This document shows, one piece after another, positions 45,463 through 52,616 of a stretch of DNA of 64,000 nt. The notes beneath the pieces are model-generated. The model searched no databases and was not told the DNA's origin. It was given only the letters and a program-made list of their open reading frames with translations. The DNA is from Quadrisphaera sp. DSM 44207 (GTDB lineage Bacteria; Actinomycetota; Actinomycetes; Actinomycetales; Quadrisphaeraceae), in the NCBI RefSeq assembly GCF_900101335.1, contig NZ_FNKA01000002.1:1-64000 (forward strand), given 5' to 3'. Position 1 is the stretch's first letter; each line of letters begins with the position of its first letter. A program made the translations under genes and the position numbers.

Positions 45463-46404
45463 GTGCACACCATCGGCGTGGACATCGGCGGCACGAAGAT
45501 CGCCGCCGGCGTGGTCACCGAGGACGGGCGCATCCTCGCCCGCGTGCGGCGCGAGACGCCGGCCACGGACGTGCAGGCCATCGAGGACGCCGTCGTGGAC
45601 GCCGTGCGCGAGCTGCGCGCCGAGCACGAGACCGAGGCCGTCGGCGTGGCCGCCGCCGGGTTCGTCGACGCCACCCGGTCGGTGGTCACCTTCGCGCCGA
45701 ACCTCGCCTGGCGCGACGAGCCGCTGCGCGCGGACCTCGAGCGCCAGCTCCACCTGCCCGTGGTCGTCGAGAACGACGCCAACGCCGCCGCCTGGGGCGA
45801 GTTCGTCCACGGCGCCGGCCGGGCGGTGCAGGACATGGTGCTGCTGACCATCGGCACCGGGCTCGGCGGCGGCATCGTCACGGGCGGGCACCTGCTGCGC
45901 GGGCCCGCCGGCTTCGCCGGGGAGCTCGGGCACCTGCGCGTGGTGCCCGACGGTTTCCGCTGCGGGTGCGGCAACCGCGGCTGCTGGGAGCAGTACGCCT
46001 CCGGGCGGGCGCTGGTGCGCGAGGCCCGCGAGCTGGCCGTCACGGCCCCGCCGGCGGCCGCCCGCCTGCTCGAGCTCGCCGGCGGCGACCCGCACCGGAT
46101 CGAGGGCCCGCACGTGACCCGCGCCGCCACCGAGGGCGACCCGGCGGCCGTCGAGCTGCTCGCGGACCTCGGCCGCTGGATCGGCGAGGGCGCGGCCAGC
46201 GTCGTCGCGGTGCTCGACCCGTCGATGGTCGTCGTCGGCGGCGGGGTCTCCGCGGCGGGGGACCTGCTGCTGGAGCCCGTGCGCGCCGCCTTCCGGCGCC
46301 AGCTGACCGCGCGCGGCCACCGCCCCGAGCCGGCAGTGGAGCTGGCGCAGCTCGGCAACGACGCCGGGATGATCGGCGTCGCCGGGCTCGCGCGGATCCG
46401 GTGA
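45463..46404 (+). CDS. ROK-family glucokinase (first of tandem pair)
   Basis: This is a probable ATP-dependent glucokinase of 313 residues. It has the phosphate loop GVDIGGTKIAAG, the catalytic Asp in VVENDANAAAWGE, LLTIGTGLGGGIV, and the ROK zinc motif in CGCGNRGCWEQYASG with the upstream His in GELGHLRVV. SVVAVLDPSMVVVGGGVS is the adenosine contact. Streptomyces GlkA has the same motifs and a similar place next to a fatty-acyl ligase. Sugar specificity is inferred. GTG 45463 has a strong GGAGG site. A second ROK gene starts 7 bp after the stop. Confidence 0.92.
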   Translation: MHTIGVDIGGTKIAAGVVTEDGRILARVRRETPATDVQAIEDAVVDAVRELRAEHETEAVGVAAAGFVDATRSVVTFAPNLAWRDEPLRADLERQLHLPVVVENDANAAAWGEFVHGAGRAVQDMVLLTIGTGLGGGIVTGGHLLRGPAGFAGELGHLRVVPDGFRCGCGNRGCWEQYASGRALVREARELAVTAPPAAARLLELAGGDPHRIEGPHVTRAATEGDPAAVELLADLGRWIGEGAASVVAVLDPSMVVVGGGVSAAGDLLLEPVRAAFRRQLTARGHRPEPAVELAQLGNDAGMIGVAGLARIR

Positions 46405-46411
46405 GGCGCCC

Positions 46412-47380
46412 GTGAGCCTCGCCGTCGGGGTCGACATCGGCGGCACCAAGGTCGCCGCCGGCCTGGTCGACGAGGACGGCGCCGTCGTGTGCACCGCCCG
46501 CCGCCCCACGCCCGGGCGCGACGCCGGCGCCGTCGAGGACACCATCGTGGAGGTGGTGGGCGAGCTCGCCGCCCACGCGCGGGTGTGCGGCGCCGAGGTG
46601 GTCTCGGTGGGCGTCGGGGCGGCCGGGTTCGTGGCGCAGGACCGCGCCACGGTCCTGTTCTCCCCGCACCTGGCGTGGCGCAACGAGCCGCTGCGCGACG
46701 CCGTGCAGAACCGCCTCGACCGGCCCGTGCTCGTCGACAACGACGCCAACGGCGCCGCGTGGGCCGAGTGGCGCTTCGGTGCCGGGCGCGGGGAGAGCCA
46801 CCTGGTGTGCATCACCCTCGGCACCGGCATCGGGGGCGCCCTGGTCCTCGACGGGCGCCTCGAGCGCGGCCGCTACGGGGTGGCCGGGGAGTTCGGGCAC
46901 ATGGTGCTCGTGCCCGGCGGCCACCGCTGCGAGTGCGGCGGCCGCGGCTGCTGGGAGCAGTACGCCTCGGGCAACGCGGTCACCCGCGAGGCGCGCGAGC
47001 TGGCGCGCTCCGGCTCCCCGGTGGCCCACGAGCTGCTGCGCCGCGCCGGCGGGGACCCCGACGCGGTGACCGGGCCGCTGCTCACCGAGGCGGCGCAGGC
47101 GGGGGACCCGGCCGCGCGGGAGGTCCTCGAGGACGTCGGCACCTGGTTCGGCACGGGCCTGGCCAACCTCGCAGCGGCGCTCGACCCCGGCACGTTCGTG
47201 GTCGGGGGCGGCCTGTCCGAGGCCGGGGACCTGCTGCTCGGCCCGGCGCGCGCGGCGTTCGCCCGCTCCCTGACCGGCCGGGGGTACCGGCCGCAGGCCC
47301 GCGTGCTCGCCGCGCAGCTGGGCGCTCAGGCGGGGCTGGTCGGCATGGCCGACCTCGGCCGCCGACACGCCACCGCCTGA
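46412..47380 (+). CDS. ROK-family sugar kinase (second of tandem pair)
   Basis: The 322-residue protein is a clear paralogue of the preceding kinase, with the same motif order: GVDIGGTKVAAG, LVDNDANGAAWAE, CITLGTGIGGALV, GEFGHMVLV, and CECGGRGCWEQYASG. All catalytic and zinc residues are kept, so both copies should be active. Only 7 bp separate it from the first gene, implying co-expression and a local duplication. Whether it phosphorylates glucose, polyphosphate-linked glucose or another sugar cannot be said. Confidence 0.92.
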   Translation: MSLAVGVDIGGTKVAAGLVDEDGAVVCTARRPTPGRDAGAVEDTIVEVVGELAAHARVCGAEVVSVGVGAAGFVAQDRATVLFSPHLAWRNEPLRDAVQNRLDRPVLVDNDANGAAWAEWRFGAGRGESHLVCITLGTGIGGALVLDGRLERGRYGVAGEFGHMVLVPGGHRCECGGRGCWEQYASGNAVTREARELARSGSPVAHELLRRAGGDPDAVTGPLLTEAAQAGDPAAREVLEDVGTWFGTGLANLAAALDPGTFVVGGGLSEAGDLLLGPARAAFARSLTGRGYRPQARVLAAQLGAQAGLVGMADLGRRHATA

Positions 47381-47386
47381 GCGCCC

Positions 47387-48031
47387 TCAGACGACGGCGC
47401 CGTCGTCCTCGTCGTCGTCGCGGGACGTCGGCAGGCGCAGCACCAGGGCCACCGCGCCCGCGACGAAGGCCGCCACGAGCAGCAGCACCGCCGTCCCGGG
47501 CAGGGCCGGGCCCACCACGACCGTGACGAGCAGCAGCACGGGGGCGCCGACCGCGCCGAGCCACGGCAGCCAGGAGGACCACGACGGCCGCAGCGGCGCC
47601 GGCTCCGGCGGCACGAAGCGGTCCTCCGGGTCCTCCGCCGGCTCCGGCTCCGGCCGGGGCGGGCGGGGACGGCGCGCCGCGGCCTCCCCGGCGGACCCCG
47701 CGGCTGACCCTCCGGCTGACCCCCTGGCGGTCTCGCCGGTCCACGGGTCGCGGGCGTCTCGGGCGTCGCGGGTCGCGTCGCTCGGGCCGGGGGGAGCGAC
47801 CGGGCCGGGGGGAGCGACCGGGCCGGTCAGGTCGGCTGGGCCGGGGGGGTCGAGGGGCTCGGTGTCCTCCTGGGCGGGCCAGGCGCCGACGGGCGGCCGC
47901 TCGGCGTCCCAGTGCGCGACGATGTCGGCCCAGGCGGCCTCGACGTCCACGCCGCTGCGCTCCGGCGGCGTCTCGGGCCCCGGGCGCTCCTCGGGCCGCT
48001 CGCCCTCCCGGTCCTCCGGGGTCCCGCTCAC
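47387..48031 (-). CDS. Acidic/Pro-rich actinobacterial membrane protein, function unknown
   Basis: The 214-residue protein has a long charged Pro/Glu-rich N-terminus with VEAAWADIVAHWDAERP, a segment I recall from related actinobacterial proteins. Low-complexity APPGP and Ala/Gly/Ser repeats follow. Two membrane helices near the C-terminus (GAVGAPVLLLVTVVVG and AVLLLVAAFVAGAVALVL) precede an acidic tail DDDEDDGAVV. GTG 48031 overlaps the esterase stop as GTGA, so it is translated after that gene. I cannot assign a role. Confidence 0.7.
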   Translation of the reverse strand: MSGTPEDREGERPEERPGPETPPERSGVDVEAAWADIVAHWDAERPPVGAWPAQEDTEPLDPPGPADLTGPVAPPGPVAPPGPSDATRDARDARDPWTGETARGSAGGSAAGSAGEAAARRPRPPRPEPEPAEDPEDRFVPPEPAPLRPSWSSWLPWLGAVGAPVLLLVTVVVGPALPGTAVLLLVAAFVAGAVALVLRLPTSRDDDEDDGAVV

Positions 48032-48774
48032 GGCGCCACCCTCCGCACGAGGTCGAGCGTGGTGGCGCTGATCGCCGGCGCGTCGTGGTCCAGCGTCGCC
48101 ACGTGGTAGCTGTCGGCCAGCACGTGCTCGCGCACGTCCGTGGACGAGACCGAGGAGAGCACCAGGGCGCTGCTGGAGGGCGGGACGACGTGGTCGACCG
48201 CCGAGCGCAGCAGCACCAGCGGCGCGACCACCCGGTGCAGGTCGCGCACGAGCTCGCGGCTGGCGCGCTGGAAGGTGTGCAGGCTGCCCAGCGGCACCCG
48301 GTCGTAGGCGAGCTCCGCGACGTCGCGCACCCGCAGGTCGCCCCCCACCCCGGGGGCGCTCGCGACCAGCCGGCGCAGCACGGGCACCGCGAGGCGCTCG
48401 CGGGCGCCCTGGCGCACGGAGGGGTTGACGAGCACCAGCCCGGCGACGTCCCCGGGGTGGTCGGCGGCCAGGCGCAGCGCGAGCGCCCCGCCCATCGACA
48501 GCCCGCCCACGACCGTCGTGCAGCCGCGCGCGCGCAGGGCGGCCAGCTCGGCCGCGACGGCCGCCACCCAGTCGTCCCAGCCGGTGCGGGCCATCTCCTG
48601 CCAGGTGGTGCCGTGCCCGGGCAGGCGCGGCAGGCGCACCGTCAGGCCGGCGTCGGCGAGGTCCTGGGCCCACGGGCGCAGGCCCTGCGGGGAGCCCGTG
48701 AACCCGTGGCACAGCAGCACCGCCCGGTCCCCGCCGTCGGCGGAGAAGGGCTCGGCGCCGGGCAGGACGGGCAC
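48028..48774 (-). CDS. Alpha/beta hydrolase, carboxylesterase type
   Basis: This 248-residue hydrolase resembles Est30-type carboxylesterases and monoglyceride lipases. AVLLCHGFTGSPQGLRPWA supplies the oxyanion region, VGGLSMGGALAL the nucleophile Ser, LRSAVDHVVPP the Asp and LADSYHVATLDHD the His. It is a small cytosolic enzyme with a lid-like insertion. Its natural substrate is unknown; the acyltransferase divergent from it could point to acyl lipids. ATG 48774 has no strong ribosome site. Confidence 0.9.
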   Translation of the reverse strand: MPVLPGAEPFSADGGDRAVLLCHGFTGSPQGLRPWAQDLADAGLTVRLPRLPGHGTTWQEMARTGWDDWVAAVAAELAALRARGCTTVVGGLSMGGALALRLAADHPGDVAGLVLVNPSVRQGARERLAVPVLRRLVASAPGVGGDLRVRDVAELAYDRVPLGSLHTFQRASRELVRDLHRVVAPLVLLRSAVDHVVPPSSSALVLSSVSSTDVREHVLADSYHVATLDHDAPAISATTLDLVRRVAP

Positions 48775-48828
48775 GCCGTCATGGTGTCACGGCGACCGCC
48801 GCTCCTGCCGCACCCGGCGGCGTGGACC

Positions 48829-48834
48829 TAGAGT
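48829..48834 (+). promoter_or_regulatory. -10 element of the acyltransferase gene
   Basis: TAGAGT lies 40 nt before GTG 48875. Confidence 0.45.
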
Positions 48835-48874
48835 GCGGGCACCCGGTCGACGGTCGCCGGGGGAGGAGGACCGC

Positions 48875-49846
48875 GTGTTCTACTGGCTCGCCAAGGCGGT
48901 CCTGTACCCCCTGATGACCGCGCTGTTCCGCCCGTGGGTGCGCGGCCTGGAGAACGTGCCCGCGGCGGGGCCGGCGATCCTCGTGGCCAACCACCGCTCC
49001 TTCTCCGACTCCGTCTTCCTGCCGCTGGTCGTCCCGCGCCGGGTCACGTTCCTCGCGAAGTCGGACTACTTCACCGGCCGCGGCGTCAAGGGCCGGCTGA
49101 CGGCGGGCTTCTTCAAGGGCGTCGGGCAGCTGCCGATCGACCGCTCCGGCGGCAAGGCCAGCGAGGCGGCGATCCGCACCGGGCTCGGGGTGCTCGCGCG
49201 CGGCGAGCTGCTCGGGCTGTACCCGGAGGGCACCCGCAGCCCCGACGGGCGCCTGTACCGCGGCCGCACGGGCGTGGCCCGCATGGCGCTGACGGCGGGC
49301 GTGCCCGTCATCCCCGTCGCCCTCTTCGGCACGGACGTCGTCCAGCCGGTGGGGCGGACGATCCCGCGGATCCGCCGCGTCGGCGTCGTCATCGGGCGGC
49401 CGCTGGACTTCTCGCGCTACGCCGGCATGGAGAACGACCGCTTCGTGCTGCGCTCCGTGACGGACGAGATCATGTACGAGATCATGCGGCTGTCGGGCCA
49501 GGAGTACGTCGACCTGTACGCGACCACGATGAAGGAGCGCCTGAGCGCGGCCTCGGTCAAGGACCGCCTCGCCGCCGCGACCCGTGGCGCCGTGGGCGGC
49601 GAGGAGGGCGTGGCCCGGGCGCGCGCGGCCGCGCAGGCCGCCGCCGACAGCGCCCCGGGCGGCCGCCCGGCGCCGGAGCAGGAGCCCGTCGCCGACGACG
49701 GCGCCGCGCTCGACGGGTCGGGCGGCGGGTCGGCGAACGGGTCGGTGAGCGGGTCGGGCGACGCCTCCGCGGACGGCATGCTGGACGACGCGCTCGACGC
49801 CGTCGTCGAGGACGAGCGCGGAGGGCGGCGCGGGGAGCCCCGGTAG
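48875..49846 (+). CDS. 1-acyl-sn-glycerol-3-phosphate acyltransferase (PlsC family)
   Basis: PlsC enzymes add the second acyl chain to lysophosphatidate at the membrane. The 323-residue protein has the HX4D motif in LVANHRSFSDSVFLP, then GVGQLPIDRSGG, GLYPEGTRSPDGRLYRG and VIPVALFGTD, the four conserved blocks. The last about 80 residues are a low-complexity Ala/Gly/Ser/Asp tail with 12-nt DNA repeats and are probably disordered. GTG 48875 has GGGAGGAGG upstream. The stop codon TAG is part of the -10 element proposed for dapA. Confidence 0.93.
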   Translation: MFYWLAKAVLYPLMTALFRPWVRGLENVPAAGPAILVANHRSFSDSVFLPLVVPRRVTFLAKSDYFTGRGVKGRLTAGFFKGVGQLPIDRSGGKASEAAIRTGLGVLARGELLGLYPEGTRSPDGRLYRGRTGVARMALTAGVPVIPVALFGTDVVQPVGRTIPRIRRVGVVIGRPLDFSRYAGMENDRFVLRSVTDEIMYEIMRLSGQEYVDLYATTMKERLSAASVKDRLAAATRGAVGGEEGVARARAAAQAAADSAPGGRPAPEQEPVADDGAALDGSGGGSANGSVSGSGDASADGMLDDALDAVVEDERGGRRGEPR

Positions 49847-49849
49847 CGT
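49844..49849 (+). promoter_or_regulatory. -10 element of dapA
   Basis: TAGCGT overlaps the acyltransferase stop codon and lies 7 nt before ATG 49857, favouring that start over GTG 49848, which sits inside the element. Confidence 0.5.
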
Positions 49850-49856
49850 GGCCCCC

Positions 49857-50771
49857 ATGTCCGCCCCCGCCGCCCCGCCGCCGTCCCGGCCGCGGCCCTT
49901 CGGCACGGTCCTGACCGCGATGGCCACCCCCTTCACCGCCGAGGGGGAGCTCGACCTCGACGCCGCCCAGCGCCTCGCCGCGCACCTGGTGGACGCCGGC
50001 AACGACGGGCTCGTCGTCGCGGGCACGACCGGGGAGTCCCCGACGCTGGCCGAGCGCGAGCACGACGCGCTGCTGGCGGCCGTGGTGGAGGCCGTCGGCG
50101 ACCGCGCGACCGTCGTCGCGGGCTCGGGCAACAACGACACCGCGCACAGCGTCGCGCGGGCGAGGGCGGCGGAGGCCACGGGCGTGCACGGGCTGCTGGT
50201 GGTCAGCCCCTACTACAACAAGCCGCCCCAGGAGGGCCTGCGCCGCCACTTCGAGGCGGTCGCGGACGCCACGGGCCTGCCCGTCATGCTCTACGACATC
50301 CCCGGTCGCACCGCCGTGGCGATCGCCACCGACACGCTGCTGCGCCTGGCCGAGCACCCGCGGATCGTCGCCGTCAAGGACGCGAAGGCGGACCTGTTCG
50401 CCTCCTCGGTCGTCATGGCCGGCTGCGACCTGGCCTACTACTCCGGCGACGACACGCTGAACCTGGCCCACCTGACGCAGGGGGCGGTGGGGATGGTCAG
50501 CGTCGTGGGCCACGTGGCCGCGGCCCAGTACGCGCAGATGGCCGCGGCGGTCGACGCCGGCGACCTCGCGACGGCCCTGGCCCTGCACCGCCGGCTGCTG
50601 CCCGCCGTGACCGCGATCATGACGCGCACCCAGGGGGCGATCATGGTCAAGGCCGCGCTGCAGCTGCAGGGCACCCTCGCCCACCGCACCGTGCGCCTGC
50701 CGCTGGTGGAGGCCACGCCCTCCCAGGTCGAGCAGCTGCGCGCCGACCTCGAGGAAGCGGGAGTCCTGTGA
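49857..50771 (+). CDS. dapA: 4-hydroxy-tetrahydrodipicolinate synthase
   Basis: DapA condenses pyruvate and aspartate semialdehyde, the first step to diaminopimelate and lysine. The 304-residue barrel has GTVLTAMATPF, VVAGTTGESPTL, VVSPYYNKPPQEGL, MLYDIPGRTAVA (catalytic Tyr region) and RIVAVKDAKAD with the Schiff-base Lys. It is complete. ATG 49857 is chosen from the -10 geometry; GTG 49848 would add VAP. RNase J follows after 64 bp, the order known in mycobacteria and streptomycetes. Confidence 0.96.
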   Translation: MSAPAAPPPSRPRPFGTVLTAMATPFTAEGELDLDAAQRLAAHLVDAGNDGLVVAGTTGESPTLAEREHDALLAAVVEAVGDRATVVAGSGNNDTAHSVARARAAEATGVHGLLVVSPYYNKPPQEGLRRHFEAVADATGLPVMLYDIPGRTAVAIATDTLLRLAEHPRIVAVKDAKADLFASSVVMAGCDLAYYSGDDTLNLAHLTQGAVGMVSVVGHVAAAQYAQMAAAVDAGDLATALALHRRLLPAVTAIMTRTQGAIMVKAALQLQGTLAHRTVRLPLVEATPSQVEQLRADLEEAGVL

Positions 50772-50772
50772 A

Positions 50773-50791
50773 CGAGCGAAGCGAGCGAACC
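50773..50791 (+). repeat. Direct GAGCGAA repeat in the dapA-RNase J gap
   Basis: The text GAGCGAA occurs twice, 2 nt apart, in ACGAGCGAAGCGAGCGAAC. I recall similar GAGCGAAGCGAGC strings scattered through other GC-rich genomes; no function is visible here. Confidence 0.4.
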
Positions 50792-50835
50792 GTCGAGCGC
50801 AGGGCATCGCTCACGGCGACGACGGAGGAGGCGGC

Positions 50836-52521
50836 GTGAGCCAGTCGCACCCGGAGCTGTCCCCGCCGCGCGCGCTCGCGCCGGGCGCGCTGCGGATCGT
50901 CCCGCTCGGGGGCCTGGGCGAGGTCGGCCGCAACATGGCCGTGCTCGAGATCGACGGCAAGCTGCTGCTCATCGACTGCGGCGTGCTCTTCCCCGAGGAG
51001 AACCAGCCGGGCGTCGACCTGATCCTCCCCGACTTCAGCCACATCGCCGACCGGCTCGGGGACGTCGTCGCGCTCGTGCTCACCCACGGGCACGAAGACC
51101 ACATCGGCGCCGTGCCCTTCCTGCTGCGCCTGCGCCCGGACATCCCGCTCGTCGGCTCCACGCTGACGCTGGCGCTGGTGGAGGCCAAGCTCAAGGAGCA
51201 CCGCCTGACCCCGTACACCCTCGCCGTGCGCGAGGGGCAGGTCGAGCGCCTCGGGCCCTTCGAGTGCGAGTTCGTCGCGGTCAACCACTCCATCCCCGAC
51301 GCCCTCGCGGTCGCCGTGCGCACGGCGGCGGGCACGGTGCTGCACACGGGCGACTTCAAGATGGACCAGCTGCCGCTGGACGGGCGGATCACCGACCTGC
51401 GCGCCTTCGCCCGGCTCGGCGAGGCCGGCGTGGACCTGTTCATGGTCGACTCCACCAACGCGGAGGTCCCCGGGTTCACGACGTCGGAGCGGGAGATCCG
51501 CCCGGCGCTGGAGCGGGTCTTCGCCACCGCGCAGCGGCGCATCATCGTCGCGAGCTTCGCCAGCCACGTGCACCGGGTGCAGCAGGTCCTCGACGCGGCG
51601 GCCGCGCACGGGCGCAAGGTGGCCCTGGTGGGGCGCTCGATGGTGCGCAACATGGGCGTCGCGGCCGACCTGGGCTACCTGGACGTGCCGCGGGGCGTCC
51701 TCGTCGACCTGCGCGACGTCGAGGACCTGCCGGACGAGCGCGTGGTGCTCATGTGCACCGGCTCCCAGGGCGAGCCGATGGCGGCCCTGTCGCGCATGGC
51801 CAACCGCGACCACCGCATCCAGGTCGGCACGGGCGACACGGTGGTGCTGGCGTCCTCCCTCATCCCCGGCAACGAGAACGCCGTCTACCGCGTCATCAAC
51901 GGCCTGATCCGCCTCGGCGCGGAGGTCGTGCACTCGGGCAACGCGCGCGTGCACGTGTCCGGGCACGCCAGCGCGGGGGAGCTGCTGTACGTCTACAACA
52001 TCCTGCGCCCGCGCAACGTCATGCCCGTGCACGGCGAGGTGCGCCACCTGCACGCCAACGCCGACCTCGCCGTGAGCACCGGGGTGCCGCGCGAGCGGGT
52101 GGTCATCGCCGAGGACGGCGTCGTCGTGGACCTGCGCGACGGCCGGGCGCAGATCGCCGGTGCCGTGCCGTGCGGCTACGTCTACGTCGACGGCTCCTCC
52201 GTGGGCAGCATCACGGACGCCGACCTGAAGGACCGCCGCATCCTCGGCGACGAGGGGTTCGTGTCCGTCTTCGTCGTCGTCGACGCCGCCACGGGCAAGG
52301 TCGTCGTGGGCCCGGAGGTGCACGCGCGGGGCGTGGCCGAGGAGGACGCGGTCTTCGAGACCATCAAGCCGCGCATCGCCGACGCCCTGGCCCAGGCCGC
52401 CAGCGACGGGGCCCGGGACACCCACCAGCTGCAGCAGGTGGTGCGCCGGGTCGTCGGGCGCTGGGCGGGCACGACGCTGCGCCGCCGACCGATGATCATC
52501 CCGGTGGTCCTGGAGGCCTGA
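50836..52521 (+). CDS. rnj: Ribonuclease J
   Basis: RNase J is a two-zinc 5'-3' exo- and endoribonuclease for RNA maturation and turnover. The 561-residue protein has the metallo-beta-lactamase motif LVLTHGHEDHIGAVPF, then VAVNHSIPDALA, VLHTGDFKMDQLP and HVSGHASAGEL, and the beta-CASP motifs MCTGSQGEPMAALSRM and NVMPVHGEVRHL. A C-terminal dimerisation domain follows. GTG 50836 has GGAGGAGG upstream. A clear hairpin follows the stop. Confidence 0.96.
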   Translation: MSQSHPELSPPRALAPGALRIVPLGGLGEVGRNMAVLEIDGKLLLIDCGVLFPEENQPGVDLILPDFSHIADRLGDVVALVLTHGHEDHIGAVPFLLRLRPDIPLVGSTLTLALVEAKLKEHRLTPYTLAVREGQVERLGPFECEFVAVNHSIPDALAVAVRTAAGTVLHTGDFKMDQLPLDGRITDLRAFARLGEAGVDLFMVDSTNAEVPGFTTSEREIRPALERVFATAQRRIIVASFASHVHRVQQVLDAAAAHGRKVALVGRSMVRNMGVAADLGYLDVPRGVLVDLRDVEDLPDERVVLMCTGSQGEPMAALSRMANRDHRIQVGTGDTVVLASSLIPGNENAVYRVINGLIRLGAEVVHSGNARVHVSGHASAGELLYVYNILRPRNVMPVHGEVRHLHANADLAVSTGVPRERVVIAEDGVVVDLRDGRAQIAGAVPCGYVYVDGSSVGSITDADLKDRRILGDEGFVSVFVVVDAATGKVVVGPEVHARGVAEEDAVFETIKPRIADALAQAASDGARDTHQLQQVVRRVVGRWAGTTLRRRPMIIPVVLEA

Positions 52522-52529
52522 GCACGGCT

Positions 52530-52560
52530 GGACCTCGACCTCCGCCCGAGGTCGAGGTCC
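52530..52560 (+). terminator. Hairpin after RNase J
   Basis: GGACCTCGACCTC and GAGGTCGAGGTCC form a perfect 13-bp stem with loop CGCCC, starting 9 nt after the RNase J stop. Confidence 0.85.
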
Positions 52561-52604
52561 GGCGGCCCCGGCGTGGGACGGGTGTTGAAGATGTGACTGC
52601 GCGG

Positions 52605-52610
52605 TAGCGT
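52605..52610 (+). promoter_or_regulatory. -10 element of ftsK
   Basis: TAGCGT, 6 nt, ATG 52617. Confidence 0.5.
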
Positions 52611-52616
52611 GGGTGC

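Noticed and set aside
41701-46830. A 1709-codon open frame on the minus strand, and similar giant frames such as 889-3357 and 52182-55445
   Set aside because: They are frames opposite or out of phase with well-supported genes. Low stop frequency in this GC-rich DNA explains them, and their residue content (mostly Arg, Gly, Ala, Pro) has no family match.
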